A DNA stretch of 64,000 nucleotides from Forficula auricularia (taxonomy: Eukaryota; Arthropoda; Insecta; Dermaptera; Forficulidae). The position numbers and the translations under genes are program-made. Position 1 is the first letter of the stretch, and each line of letters opens with the position of its first letter. The notes below the pieces were generated by a model. The model saw nothing but the letters and a program-made list of their open reading frames with translations. It had not been told where the DNA came from and did not search any database. This document shows, one piece after another, positions 1-11,439 of this stretch. Location: positions 15,298,789 to 15,362,788 of the forward strand of contig JALMQS010000153.1 of the NCBI GenBank assembly GCA_024734495.1, given 5' to 3'.

Positions 1-486
1 GATTAGTTTTCAAATATTTAGTCGCCCAACATAAAAATCTGTAATTTGTTATTAAAAAAAATATATTAATAAGTGAGTTGTCGATGTTTCGGCACCTGAA
101 TACGATGTATACCACGCTGGAAAATTTCCCTGAATATATTCAAATTATAACAATCAAAATCGTTACATATATCATATAAATTAATGGTTTTAAATCCATT
201 TTAAATAAACTTGTCTTAATACTTTTAATTATTTAATAAAATAATTATTTAACTGCTTTGCTCTGATCTCTAACGCTTCTCCAGGACGCCAGGATCATTG
301 CTTTTGATGGTATAATCGTATATTTAAATTATTTTATTTTTTTATTTATTATTTAAATGTATTAAATTTTAATATGTTAAAAGATATTTCAATAATATAA
401 AGTGAATGTACTTCATGAATCCATAACAAAGAATGTGTCCTTATCTAATGTCAAGAGACGTCCCAACCATCGTCTCGGTAAAATAA
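1..486. other. AT-rich DNA without recognised gene
   Basis: No coding exon, RNA gene or clear repeat boundary was recognised. It is probably intron of the R7-RGS gene, whose RGS-box exon follows downstream at 14039 and whose 5' exons must lie upstream of the window. Confidence 0.4.
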
Positions 487-1513
487 ACTAAAATAATTAT
501 AAATCAGAAAGAAAGTGATATTATTTATCGATTTCATCTATGAGAAGGTTCACAGTATGTCTATAATATAGGAAACTAGCATTTTGATTAAGAATTTTGT
601 AGTTTAAAGGAATTTGTATGAAAAGATTCAATTCCTTCTCTCCGGAAGAGAATCGCTTAGAAATAGCAAAAAGTTTTATTTATTTTTATTTACTTTTATC
701 TTTTATATCTAATAATTATTATCAGGAAATTTGCATTTTAAAGGGTTTTTTATTTGAAGTTCACTTTGAAAAAAGGCTAATAACTCCTTTGAAATAATTT
801 TTAAAAATTTGAAATTTATAAATATTATAAAAGAATTAAATTATTAATACTTTAATTCAATTTTGAACAAAATCGATTCAGTACTTTTTGAGAAAATCGT
901 CAAAAACCTCGAAAACCGTCTATGAAAGGCTGTGTTAGAAACATTTTAAAATTCACCTCCATGTCACAAGTCAACGTTTCGTTTCATATGCCTTTTTAAA
1001 CTTTTTTCAAAGGCACTCGTGCTTTCAAAAAACATTGATTTTTGAGGGTACAGATAATTTTTGACCATTTTCTCAAAAAGTACCTAATCAATTTCGTTCA
1101 AAATTAAATTAAATTATTAATAATTAATTGTTTTATAACATCTATTAATTTCATATTTTTTAAAAAATTTCAACGGAGTTATTAGTTCTTTTTCAAATTG
1201 GACTTCAAATAAACTACACTTTAAAATTCAAATTTTCTAATAATAATTATCGGATATAAAAGATAAATAAAAATAACACATAGAATTTCAATAGATTTTA
1301 ATAAATATCTAATGAGAAAAAAATAAAACTTTTAGCTATTTCTAGTTGATTCGCTCCGAGGGAGAAGAAATTGAATCTTTTCATACAATTTCTTTTTACT
1401 ACAAAATTCTTAATCAAAATGCTATTTTCTTATATCATAGACATAGTGTGAACCTTCACATAGATGAAATAGATAAAATAAGATTGTTTTTTTCTCATTT
1501 ATAATTCTTTTGG
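487..1513. repeat. About 1-kb foldback element
   Basis: The left arm (about 487-1000) is the imperfect reverse complement of the right arm (about 1020-1513). For example, the block at 527-560 (ATTTCATCTATGAGAAGGTT) reappears inverted at 1449-1470, and the block around 640-735 reappears inverted at 1210-1370. No ORF of note lies inside. It is a non-autonomous foldback or MITE; the superfamily is unknown because target-site duplications were not resolved. Confidence 0.75.
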
Positions 1514-1569
1514 TCTACTTAATCAATAGACTGGGTCGCAAGTCAGCCAGCATCGCGAGTCATTTGTTA

Positions 1570-1735
1570 CGGTTTTCTAGCTTTTTACCATTTTCTTAAA
1601 AACTAATCAATCAATTTCGTTCGAAATTGAATATAAATATTAATAATCGATTGTTTTATAATATTTATTAATTTCATATTTAAAAAAATCTCATATTGAA
1701 TTTTAAGGATTATTTTTCTGATTATTATAAATTCA
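1570..1735. repeat. Truncated copy of the 487-1513 foldback
   Basis: The stretch shares TTACCATTTTCTTAAAAACT, ATCAATTTCGTTCGAAATTG and TTTTATAATATTTATTAATT with the inner part of the right arm at about 1060-1160. It lies in direct orientation 500 bp downstream, so it is a second, partial copy of the same repeat. Confidence 0.55.
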
Positions 1736-2929
1736 CTAAAAATTACTGGTACCGTCTACAGTTTTGAAATAAATTAATATTTTCACAAATTCAAATTTAA
1801 TATGCCTATAAACCATAAGGGGCTCAGGTGTCCGAAAACAATTATTATATTATAAGTATCTAATAAATAATTATATTATTAAATAACATATAATGCCTTA
1901 GGAGAATGTCATTCAAAAAGAAAACTAAGGATTTAAAAAAATTAATTTATTTGATACTATTGCTTTATAATAATTCTAGTAGTAGTAGTAGTATTATAAT
2001 AAGACTAGCCCGCCTTAGCTCTTAAGAAAGGAGACCATTCTATCGCTTATCCGCAGATTTATTAAATAATAAAGTTAACATTTATTTACCCTAGAAATTT
2101 ATTCTAGAAACGCCACTGCACTGAAACCTTTGTATGTTTTTTGACAGTCTATTTTTATTCTAATTTAATAGAAATAATTTTAGTATAATTAACAAATAAT
2201 AAATCCGAGAAATTTGGGAAGCGTTGCAGGGTCGTCTAGTATTGTAAATAAGAACTATTAAGGGAAAAACTGAATATGAAAAATAGCAAAGTAATTTTTT
2301 TTAAAGTTCGTATCAATCAAACAGTTTGTGACCTGGATGTTACTGCGACTGGAAAGTGAAAAAGCTTTTCTTTCTAAAGATTACTAATATTTAACACAGA
2401 GCCCAATACTGAATGATCAAAAGAAAGAAATAGTGATATATTGAAATTAAAGTTATTAATAAATTATATGAATTTAATAAAAAAATAGAAAATGCATTAA
2501 TTAATAAGTACAATTATAATATATTACTACATTCATAATTATTAATAATTATGTGGAAACAAAAGGCCTGTACTTCATTCATGAACACCTGAATCGCAAA
2601 ATTGATTGATGATGGGCAACCAGAATTAATTATGGTATAATTTTTTGTTTTTGTTCAAATATCTCTCTTATGGCTAGTCAGGAAATAAAAAAAATATTAT
2701 TATTATTATTATTATAAATATAATGATCATTTTTTCCCTCTTTTCAAAAAATTATTATTAAAACAGAGAAGTGACCGCCTGGGGTGAATGTAGTAAATTA
2801 AATTCTTAGAGAAAAAATTAATTGGCTCTATTTATATCATTATTTTTATTTAAATCACACATAATTCATTTACTATTTATTGAACAAAACAACAATTAAT
2901 TGAAGGTGGAAGTGAAATTTTTTCAAGAC
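1736..2929. other. AT-rich intron with microsatellites
   Basis: No gene was found. Simple repeats are present: an (AGT)n tract near 1976-1994 and an (ATT)n tract near 2692-2716. Confidence 0.45.
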
Positions 2930-3361
2930 TGGGGGGAGGCTCAAAAATGAAAATTCTAGCCCTTTTGACTAAACTGAACCAAATTTTGTATAATATATTC
3001 TCTGGATCCCCAGAAGGCTAGAAATGGAAAAAATAACCAAATTTTTTATACATAGTTTGGTCGAAAGGGCTAGAATTTTCATTTTTGACCCTCCCCCCAT
3101 TTTGGGTGGTTAGATTTTGCATTTCTAGCCTTCTCGGGGTCCACAGAATATGCATGCAATATTTGAGAGTTTTTGGTCGAAAGGGCTAGAATCTTCATAT
3201 TTGACCCCCTCCCCTTTTCGTCTGATATAATATTTAAAACATATTAAAAAAAAAAAATTATTTTATGTTCTTCTCAAAAATATATTCCGTTTTTTTCTAG
3301 TTAAATTTTTTCATTTTTTTATACCTCTTCAAAATATGGTAGATCTTTATACCCCACCCTG
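2930..3361. mobile_element. Mariner-type MITE, 5'-truncated
   Basis: The right end (3290-3361) matches the right terminal inverted repeat of the complete copy at 4823-5401 and finishes ...CCACCCTG followed by TA, the Tc1/mariner target. Inside are alternating, partly inverted blocks of the form TGAAAATTCTAGCCC and ATTTCTAGCCTTCT, also seen in the complete copy. The left terminal repeat is missing. Confidence 0.6.
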
Positions 3362-3363
3362 TA

Positions 3364-4504
3364 TAATGGATGTCATTAAAAAATAATATGATAAATCAAT
3401 ATTTAAGGTATTTGAAAATGTATAAATATTAGTCAAAAAATTAAATGTTAGATTAAATATGTTTATTTAACAAATATTGCTTTTGACCGAGACAAGAGCA
3501 TCCTGGCAGAAGCGTTGAGTCATTTCTTCTACTATATTAAATATATAAATATATTTCACAAGAATTTGACATGTTTTCTATTTAAAATAAACTGATGTGA
3601 TCATCCACATAACTATACCATACACCCGCCCTTTCTCTTTTATTTAATATTTGGGCCCTCTAAAGAATTACCGACTCATATTTATAACAGGACCTTTTCA
3701 AAGTAAATTCAGTTAAGTTGGTTTTGAAGATTGAAAATTTTACAATTTAATTTTATAAGAGAGCCCCCTCTATAGCAATTAATCATATCTCCTTTTAAAC
3801 ATGAGACTCTTCTACTGTAAATATCAGTTTTCTTCAGTTTTTATTTGTAAATTGTATTATTTTAAATTATTTTTGAACCCCCCCCCCCCCCGCCTCATTT
3901 TATTTCACATCATGGATCATTTTCATGAGGTCTTAAGTATAGGGGGTATGTACGAATTTTCGTAAAAATCTTTCAAAGGATCTAAGATTTATAATAAAAA
4001 CTCTATTTTTTGAACCCCCCATTTTGGTCCCCGGAAGAAATAATGAGTCACTTTTTTATTAAAGTACACCTTTATACTAAATGTATTTTTTCACGACCGG
4101 GTGTAGAAGTTAATTTCTATGACATCAAAGTAGGGATAGATGTCACATTATTTCCTACAAGAGCTAATATACATTATTTCCCGTCGGAAATAATTAGATT
4201 AATACAAATGAATTAAATGCAATTTGCTGTTATAGCAACAAAAAAAAACAAGGAATACTTAGGCAACTATATACCTAATTTAATTTGATTGTGAAAAGTT
4301 AATGTGTCAATATTTTATTTGAATATTCATTTTAAATATGAGGTCGTGAAAAAATATTATATACACCTCATGAGAGAATGCTATTTATCCCTCGGTACTT
4401 TGTGGCCCGCGGGCTACAAATTGCACCTCGAGAAAAATAATGCATTTCTTCCCTTGATGTATAATATACTATTTTTCTTGTATTTTTTAGTTTGAAAATA
4501 TAAT
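3364..4504. other. Repeat-rich DNA without gene
   Basis: A motif at about 3612-3640 (ACTATACCATACACCCGCCC) resembles, in inverse orientation, one end of the 792-bp element at 9866-10657. It may be the left end of the copy continuing at 4505-6092. A poly-C tract lies at about 3878-3891. The short open frames here show no recognisable protein and occur in simple-sequence DNA. Confidence 0.35.
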
Positions 4505-4723
4505 TTTAATTTTTTAAGACCCCACCCCTTAAGTTTGGGTTCAATTTCAACCAAAATTTAATCAGCTCTTAATCTTAAAACAAAAAAAGCAAGATGTGAA
4601 ATTTTGTTTTAATATCCACACTAGTTTTTGAGCTAGAGCGCACTCAAAATTTGGTAAAATACTAACAGACAAAATAATCAATATCTCGTAAAATATAATT
4701 TTTTCGATGTTCAATGTATAAGG

Positions 4724-5628
4724 CAGAGATGGCCACAATGTGGCTCGCGAGCCGCACTCGGCTCTTCAGTCAATCTCGTGCGGCTCTTGAACCCTCTTGA
4801 ATAATACTGATTTTAAAAAGTACAGGGTGTGGAATAAAGATCTACCACATTTTGAAGAGGTATAAAAAAATGAAAAAATTTAACTAGAAAAAAAAAACTG
4901 AATATATTTTTGAAAAGAACATAAAATATTTTTTTTTTAATGTTTCTAAACATTATATCCGACGAAAAAAAGTGGGGGAGTCAAAAATGAAAATTCTAGC
5001 CCTTTCGACCAAACTCAAACAAATTTTATATACATATTCTGTGGACCCCCAGAATGTCAGAAATGCAAAAACTAACCACCCAAAAAGGGCGGAGGGTCAA
5101 AAATGAAAATTCTAGCCCTTTCAACCAAACTATGTATAAAATTTTTTGTTATTTTTTCACATTTCTAGCCTTCTGGGGATCCACAGAATATGTATACAAA
5201 ATTTGGTTGAGTTTGGTCAAAAGAGCTAGAATTTTTTTTGACTCCCCCCCCCCGCCCACTTTTTCTTTGATAATGTTTAAAATACATTTTAAAAAAATTA
5301 TATTTATTTTCTATTCAAAAATATATTTAGTTTTTTCTAGTTTAATTTTTTCATTTTTTTATATCTCTTCAAAATGTGGTAGATCTTTATGCCCCACCCT
5401 GTATAATAATTAAATTTAAAAAATAATAATACAAAAATTAAATTAATTTGTAATTTGTAATGTTATAAGTAGAGCAAAAAATATATGTTACTTCATTTAT
5501 ATTTTATAAAATAAAAAAATGTGTCTTTTCTTTAATAAAACATTAATTAATCTCCAAACAATCTGGCTCGCTTTGAAACAGTTTTATAAATTTGCGGCTC
5601 TCAAAGTTAAGGTTAGTGGCTACCCCTG
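4724..5628. mobile_element. hAT-type non-autonomous element with 8-bp TSD
   Basis: The left end CAGAGATGGCCACAATGTGG and right end ..TTAGTGGCTACCCCTG are imperfect terminal inverted repeats with hAT-like CAG..CTG termini and GGCTC-rich subterminal sequence. The 8 bases before the left end are GTATAAGG (4716-4723). The 8 after the right end are CTTTAAGG here but exactly GTATAAGG in the downstream tandem copies (for example 5709-5716). Most of its length is a nested mariner-type MITE (4823-5401). Confidence 0.7.
4823..5401. mobile_element. Tc1/mariner-type MITE with TA duplication
   Basis: The element has long terminal inverted repeats of about 70 bp. The left one begins CAGGGTGTGGAATAAAGATC and the right one ends inverted, ..GATCTTTATGCCCCACCCTG, with TA on both sides (4821-4822 and 5402-5403). 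It is 579 bp long and lies inside the hAT element, so it inserted later. There is no transposase; the open frame crossing it has no recognisable domain. Confidence 0.85.
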
Positions 5629-6002
5629 CTTTAAGGCTTTCTTGTAGACCAAAACGTCGTAATTTCACTAAATTTTTTTCCGAAAGTTAAGGTTAGTGGC
5701 CACCCCTGGTATAAGGCTTTCTTGTAAATCAAAACGTCGTAATTTCACTAAATTTTGTTCCCAAAGTTAAGGTTAGTGGCCACCCCTGGTATAAGGCTTT
5801 CTTGTAGACCAAAACGTCGTAATTTCACTAAATTTTGTTCCCAAAGTTAAGGTTAGTGGCCACCCCTGGTATAAGGCTTTCTTGTAGACCAAAACGTCGT
5901 AATTTCACTAAATTTTGTTCCCAAAGCTAAGGTTAGTGGCCACCCCTTGTATAAGGCTTTCCTGTAGACCAAAACGTCGTAATTTCACTAAATTTTGTTA
6001 TC
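5603..6002. repeat. Five-copy 80-bp tandem array of a transposon junction
   Basis: Units start at 5603, 5683, 5763, 5843 and 5923, each 80 bp, and the middle copies are nearly identical. Each unit is composite: about 26 bp of the hAT right terminus (AAGGTTAGTGGCCACCCCTG), the 8-bp target duplication GTATAAGG, then about 46 bp of the element into which the hAT jumped (TTGTAGACCAAAACGTCGTA..). The array therefore formed after the insertion, by unequal exchange or slippage. It is not a CRISPR array, because there are no unique spacers. Confidence 0.9.
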
Positions 6003-6327
6003 AAAATATTTGAGATATTTCGAGAAAACAAAGGAAAAAACACTTTTTTCATGCACGATTACAATACCTGACTATATCCTGTATAGTAAAGTAAAAATAG
6101 GAATCCGAATCTAAGTAAATTATGCAGGCCATATTTGGTGTAGGTAGGGAGAGTCAGAGAGCCAGCGATGAGTCGTTCTCAGGCAAGCAACAACACGTAG
6201 GCCATCGCCTTTTCTAGAAAAGACAAGTCTCCCACGATCAATTCCAAACCTGATTCATCATATTCTAGAATTCAATCCACTAGGAAAATATTGATACTAT
6301 GATAAATTGAAATTCTATATATTAGTG

Positions 6328-6529
6328 CAGTGTTTCTCAACCTGTGTGCCGCGAAGCTTTTTGACAAATAATTAAAATTGCATGGGTTTTGTAACTTTGA
6401 AATAGTATTTGTAATTACTTGAATTTTTTTATATCATACAACTTTTACATTTTTTTATATTCAGGTGTGCCGCAAATGATTCCAGATATTTTTAGTGTGC
6501 CGTCAACCAAAAAAGATTGCGAAACACTG
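6328..6529. mobile_element. Short hAT-like MITE (CAGTGTTTCTCAACC)
   Basis: The left end is CAGTGTTTCTCAACC and the right end is the inverse GCGAAACACTG. Internal GTGTGCCGC motifs point outward near both ends. The target duplication is not clear. A second copy lies at 7716-7916, about 85 percent similar by eye. Confidence 0.65.
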
Positions 6530-6669
6530 CTCTGGCTTTAAAAGTTTCGGCTCAAAAATGCAAAAAGAAAATTTTTTATTAAGATTTTAATGCGAAGTCA
6601 TAATATACCATAAATAAACAATTTATATTTAAGTTTATTATTAATTACTACGGCATATCTAGCGACCCA

Positions 6670-7225
6670 ACTGGGTATGGTCAAGTATTGTAAATCGTAC
6701 ATGAAAAGAGTGTTTTTTTCCTTCTTTTTTTCGAAATATCTCAAAAACGTCTGAAACTATTTTGATTAAAAAAATTGAGCGAAACCAAGGCATTTCGGTC
6801 TACAAAAAAGCCCTAATAAGTGAACATCGAAAATATTATATATTTTGAGATAATAATTGTTTTGTCAAAATGCCTATTAGTCTGTCTGGTTGTCTGGTTG
6901 TTACCAAATTGTTACCAAATTTTTGTGGACGAGCTAGCTCAAAAACTAAAGTGAAAATTAAAAATCTAGGCCATTTGAGCAACCAAATTTTGTATACATA
7001 ATCAGTGGGACCCCAGAAGTCTAAAAGTGCAAAAACTAACTGCCCAAAATGGAGGGGGGGGGTCAAAAAATGAAAATCTTGGCCATTTACCAAACTCAAC
7101 CAAATTTTGTATACATAATCAGTGGGACCCCAGAAGTTAAAAATGCAAAAACTAACCCCCCTCCCCTATAAGATTATAAATATTTTTATTAAATATAAGT
7201 GAGGGGCCAGGTTGTATGGTAAAGT
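6670..7225 (+). mobile_element. Copy of 'ACTTTACCAT' element
   Basis: It is collinear with 9866-10657: GGGTATGGTCAAGTATTGTA, then the GTGTTTTTTTCC tract, then ATTGAGCGAAACCA, then TGTCTGGTTGTCTGG, and finally the CAGGTTGTATGGTAAAGT end. Internal CCAGAAGT blocks occur twice. No functional ORF was seen; the apparent 87-aa frame on the minus strand crosses repeated sequence. Confidence 0.6.
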
Positions 7226-7715
7226 CAAGTGGATGTCCACATCAGAACACGTCAACTCATTTTAATTAATAAATGCTCGGGTAGCGATTCTTTCATTAGA
7301 ATCTGATTGAAGAAAATAATTAAAAAGGATGTGGATAGAATTATCTAACTTCTTCCCTTATAGCGAAGGATATGCAAGTATGCAAAATACAAGTCAAGAC
7401 CTGTTCAGACTATTAAAGATTCAATTTTTAATTTCTATTATTCTATGAATGGCCTTTTGCTCTTGGATCAAAATTATACTCGTTATAGAGAGAGCAAATA
7501 TTTAATTGAATTTCAATAAAATTCAGACAATAATGTGAAAAAATACTTGTTCTAACTGGCGTGGCATGTACGTACTGGTTCCTGAAAAAGTTTTAATTTT
7601 TTTCTTCATTTTTATCATTCAATAGAAAAATTAAATTCATAAAAAAGTTTGTTCTGTAGCAAAATTTTTATATTTTCATTTGCGGAGAACTGTTTAGATT
7701 TTGGGCTCTCTAAGT

Positions 7716-7916
7716 CAGTGTTTCTCAACCTGTGTTCCGCGAGCGTTTTTGACAAATTATTAAAATTACATGGGTTTTGTAATTTTGAAATAGTATTTGT
7801 AATTACTTCATTTTTTTGTATCATACAACTTTTACTTTTTTTTATATTTAGGTGTGCCACAAATGATTCTAGATATTTATAGTGTGCCATCCACCAAATA
7901 AGGGTGAGGAACAGTG
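7716..7916. mobile_element. Second copy of CAGTGTTTCTCAACC MITE
   Basis: It begins CAGTGTTTCTCAACCTGTGT, shares the interior ATGGGTTTTGTAA..TAGTATTTGTAATTACTT with 6328-6529, and ends ..GAGGAACAGTG. Open frames on both strands here are incidental to the repeat. Confidence 0.6.
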
Positions 7917-7949
7917 AATTAGTGGAAAAAAATAAAATAATAAATTCTC

Positions 7950-8160
7950 TCTTCCCCCTGTGTCACAATTTGTCACATTTTCATAGAGCCCCACAGTATT
8001 ATGACGTCACACTATTCACATTTATATCTTATAATTTAATAATTCTAGAAATTTCACTTTTATGACATCACAATTTTTAAGATTCCCGGGCCCCCTGTCA
8101 CATTAGGTCCCAAATATGAGATGCCCCCCTTACCGTGTGACGTAATTTATGGACGGTCCC
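7950..8160. mobile_element. Degenerate Harbinger-type MITE
   Basis: The right end GTGTGACGTAATTTATGGAC..GGTCCC is followed by TTA, and it resembles the terminus of the intact copy at 31336-31668. The interior has paired TGACGTCAC and TGTCACATT motifs. The left terminus was not resolved. Confidence 0.45.
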
Positions 8161-9114
8161 TTAGCTCGAAATCAAAATAAGCAAAAATGGTTATAAAATA
8201 ATTTAAACAATATTTGCCATGACTAAACACATCACTTGACTTTATCCTGCCTTGAATTGTATCTTATATAAATAATTTTATTTCATTTTGAACCTATTCA
8301 AATTGATGCCTGCCTCCTTGGAGGACTAGTAATGATTTCATGCAAAAAAATATAATTTCTGCTCAAGGTTATTAAAAAAAATGTCTGAAACGTGAAAAAA
8401 ATCATTTTCAACAATGATTTGTTGTTTATTTGTTTTGTATATTTATCTGTCTTTGTTCCGATAGGAAATTAAAAAAAATGCTATAGTATAAAGAATTCAA
8501 ATTTTAAATTTTGTCAAAAGCAAATGCTAAATAAAAAAATATTTTCGACAAAAGTTATTTATTTTTATGTAAGTCAATTCAGAAACCGTTACAAAAAATA
8601 AGTTATCATTTGAAAATATCAATATGACGTTGAAACGTTTTTTTTTTTTAATTTTATTAAACCAATTATTTTTCATGAATTAATGTATACATTGTATATT
8701 GAGCTTCGACTCCGGAGATTACTTCTCCACCATCGACTGTCCTTGATCATCTTTTTAGTCCTTGTTTTTAATAAGAGGAAAAAACTAATTAAATAAAAAA
8801 ACCTCTTTTCCGATAATTATTCCATTTCCATCATTCACCCTCATCCATCCGTTGAAAACGTATATAAACTAAAAAATAAATATACATTTTAACATTCCCA
8901 ATTCAAACAAAACATATTTTACATAAAAGAGGTTTCTCCTCAAATCTTCTTTTGAAGATATTTTCCGGATAAATGGCCCAATTGTAGATTAAGATTTTTT
9001 AATCAAAAGTAAATATTTTTATATCATTATTCTTAATAAATAAATAATTATAGAGATTTAATCTTATCATATTTCATTGTGGTTGTTTTAATTATTGTTC
9101 AATCTATAATATCG
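8161..9114. other. AT-rich intron, nothing recognised
   Basis: No exon-like or repeat structure was identified apart from short homopolymer runs. Confidence 0.4.
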
Positions 9115-9740
9115 CAATATATATTAGTTTTATCAAATAACGTTATCTTAGATAAAATATTAAGCATTTTATTGCAAACAAATTGATACTTCATTTACTT
9201 GAATCTGGTATCAAACAAACGAGTTATGAAAGAAAGAGTTAAAGTTTTTAATTTTATTTTATTTTGATTTGCTTTATTTTATGTTGTTTTACTTTTTAAT
9301 TTGTCTTTGTTCTTTTATGTCTTTAATTTAAAGTAATTTATTAAATTAATGTTTTTGAATTTTTCTGTTAATTTTTCTTAAAATTTAACCTCGACTCAAG
9401 ATTAATCTTACAGAGGGTTAAATTTGAATTTTGATTCTAATTTTAATTGATAAATATTGTTAAGGTTCAATATGTATTAATATATATGTAAACTGTGTAT
9501 GTAAACTGAGCCAAATAAATAAATAAATAAATAAAAAAAAAGTGAATCGATATGCATGTCTTCACCCATCCATATCAGGCTTTATTTAAATGTACCTAAA
9601 TTCAATTTAACAATTTTTGTAATTGTTCAATATCGGATTTAACCAAATAAACCATCATATTTTTACAATAAAATGGTTAATATTTTATCTAAGATAACAG
9701 TATTTGATAAAACTAATATTTATTGAGATTTTAATGAATG
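9115..9740. repeat. Foldback element of about 620 bp
   Basis: The left arm at about 9118-9180 (AGTTTTATCAAATAACGTTA, TCTTAGATAAAATATTAAGC) is inverted at about 9665-9735 (TATTTTATCTAAGATAACAG, TATTTGATAAAACTAATATT). The interior is low complexity and includes an (AAAT)n tract near 9511-9532. No coding sequence was seen. Confidence 0.6.
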
Positions 9741-9865
9741 GTGAATTAAAATGGCTGTCATTTTGAGAGATGATAACAATAAATCGCTAAAATTATTGTC
9801 CTTTATAATGAATGTGGTTATCAAGGGGTTCAATAAATTTAATTTAAAAATTTTAATCTGTTTTT
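9741..9865. other. Short AT-rich spacer
   Basis: Nothing recognised. Confidence 0.3.
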
Positions 9866-10657
9866 ACTTTACCATACAGGGTATGGTGAAGTATTGTAAT
9901 CGTGCATGAAAAAAGTGTTTTTTTCCTTCTTTTTTTTCAAAATATCTCAAAAACGGCTGAAACGATTTTGATGAAAAAAATTGAGCGAAACCATGGCATT
10001 TTTCTCTACAAAAAAGCTCTAATAAGTGAACAGCGAAAAAATTATATTTTTTAAGATAATAATTGTTTTGTCAAAATGTCTATTAGTCTGTCTGGTTGTC
10101 TGGTTGTGCGTTACCAAATTTTTGTGGACGAGCTAGCTCAAAAACTAGTGTGAATATCGAAACCAAATTTCACAGGTAGTTTTGGTCTATTGATATTAAG
10201 AGCTGATTACATTTTGGTGCATATCGACCCAAAATTAAGGGGCGTGGATGAGGGGTTAAAAATTAAAAATCTAGGCCGTTTGAGCAAACTCAACCAAATT
10301 TTATATACATAATCAGTGGGACCCCAGAAGTCTAAAAATGCAAAAACTAACCGCCCGAAATAGGGTTAAAAAATGAAAATCTTGGCCATTTACCAAACTC
10401 AACCAAATTTTGTATACATAATCAGTGGAGCCCCAGAAGTCTAATAATGCAAAGACTAACGTCCAAAATGAGGGGGGGGGGTTTAGGGTCAAAAAATGAA
10501 AATCTAGGCTCTTGTACCAAACTCAATCAAATTTTGTATACATAATCAGTGGGCCCCCAGGAGTCTTAAAATGCAAAAACTAACCCCCTCCCCTACATGA
10601 TTATAAATAATTTTATTAAATATTAAATATAAGTGGGGCCAGGTTGTATGGTAAAGT
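9866..10657 (+). mobile_element. Best copy of the 'ACTTTACCAT' element
   Basis: The termini are inverted: ACTTTACCATACAGGGTATG at the left and GGTTGTATGGTAAAGT at the right. In order, the interior has a CGTGCATGAAAAAAGTG block, a TGAGCGAAACCATGG block, a TCTGTCTGGTTGTCTGG block, a GAGCTAGCTCAAAAACTAG block, and three short tandem units around GGGACCCCAGAAGTCTAA (10318, 10425, 10546). There is no transposase, so it is non-autonomous. Related copies lie at 4505-6092, 6670-7225, 13580-13955 and 57717-58821. Confidence 0.65.
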
Positions 10658-11242
10658 CAAGTGGATGGCCACATCAGAACAGGTCATCTTATTTAGAAAT
10701 GAATTTGTATTAAAGTGACACAAATAGATATATAGGTGATCAATGAAGTGAAATAGAAAATTTGTTAATATGTATAAACTATAAGGCTAATTTTTATTAG
10801 TACACCACACTTCTGAAGCTTGAAGTAGTGGTCTACATTTTATAGACACCATGTATAGTGGACATAGTGATTTTTGGAAAAATATCAAAATTAAACGTGA
10901 AATATACGAATTCTGTTTTCAACTAAAATCAGTCCTTATTTCAATATAAAACAAATAAATATGAAATTTCATTTTGATATTATTATTAATTTTTGAGTTA
11001 GAGCAAATAGAATAATTGATTACTCTCTTATAATTAAGGACTTTTTAAAAAACTATTAACAACTTTAAAATATTTTTTTTTCGTTGATCAGTAAATAATG
11101 TTTTTAGTAAACAAATTGTTCAAAGGGTGTACTAGTAGGACTTATATTGATAGTTTTATTTTTTTAACCCCCCCCCCCAATTTCGGGCCCGAAAATATAA
11201 CTCTCTTTTTTATTATAGATTTATTTTATAGATTATATATAT
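10658..11242. other. AT-rich intron without recognised feature
   Basis: Contains a poly-C run near 11168-11178. No exon was seen. Confidence 0.35.
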
Positions 11243-11439
11243 CAGGGCTGTCCACCCCGCGTCATGCGGGCCGCATGCGGCCAGCACTGCAATGATGTGG
11301 CCAGACATAAAATTATAAACTTCCTTGAAACATTAAGATTTTTATGTACTTACTGGAAAACATATCAGATACAAACTGATATTTTTTTTCTAAATTAAGA
11401 AGAAATTGTAAAATCATCCCAAAAGTTTTTGAAGAATAA

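Larger units (their letters stand above)
4505..6092 (-). mobile_element. Copy of 'ACTTTACCAT' element, interrupted by nested insertions
   Basis: This is the reverse-orientation counterpart of 9866-10657. It shows the block around 4505-4720 (AATCAGCTCTTAATC, then TTTTTGAGCTAG, then TATCTCGTAAAATATAATTT). After the insertions it resumes with GTAGACCAAAACGTCGTAAT and ends at 6040-6092 with CATGCACGATTACAATACCT and a TAGTAAAGT terminus. It is split by a hAT element at 4724-5628 and by a tandem expansion at 5603-6002. No coding capacity is seen. Confidence 0.6.

Noticed and set aside
4010..4495. Two short plus-strand open frames
   Set aside because: Low-complexity AT-rich sequence with no domain or splice context.
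5603..6002. Regular direct repeats suggestive of a CRISPR-like array
   Set aside because: Units are contiguous 80-bp copies with no unique spacers, and their content is a transposon junction in a eukaryotic intron.
7615..7890. Opposing 91-aa and 77-aa frames
   Set aside because: Both cross a hAT-like MITE that recurs at 6328-6529.
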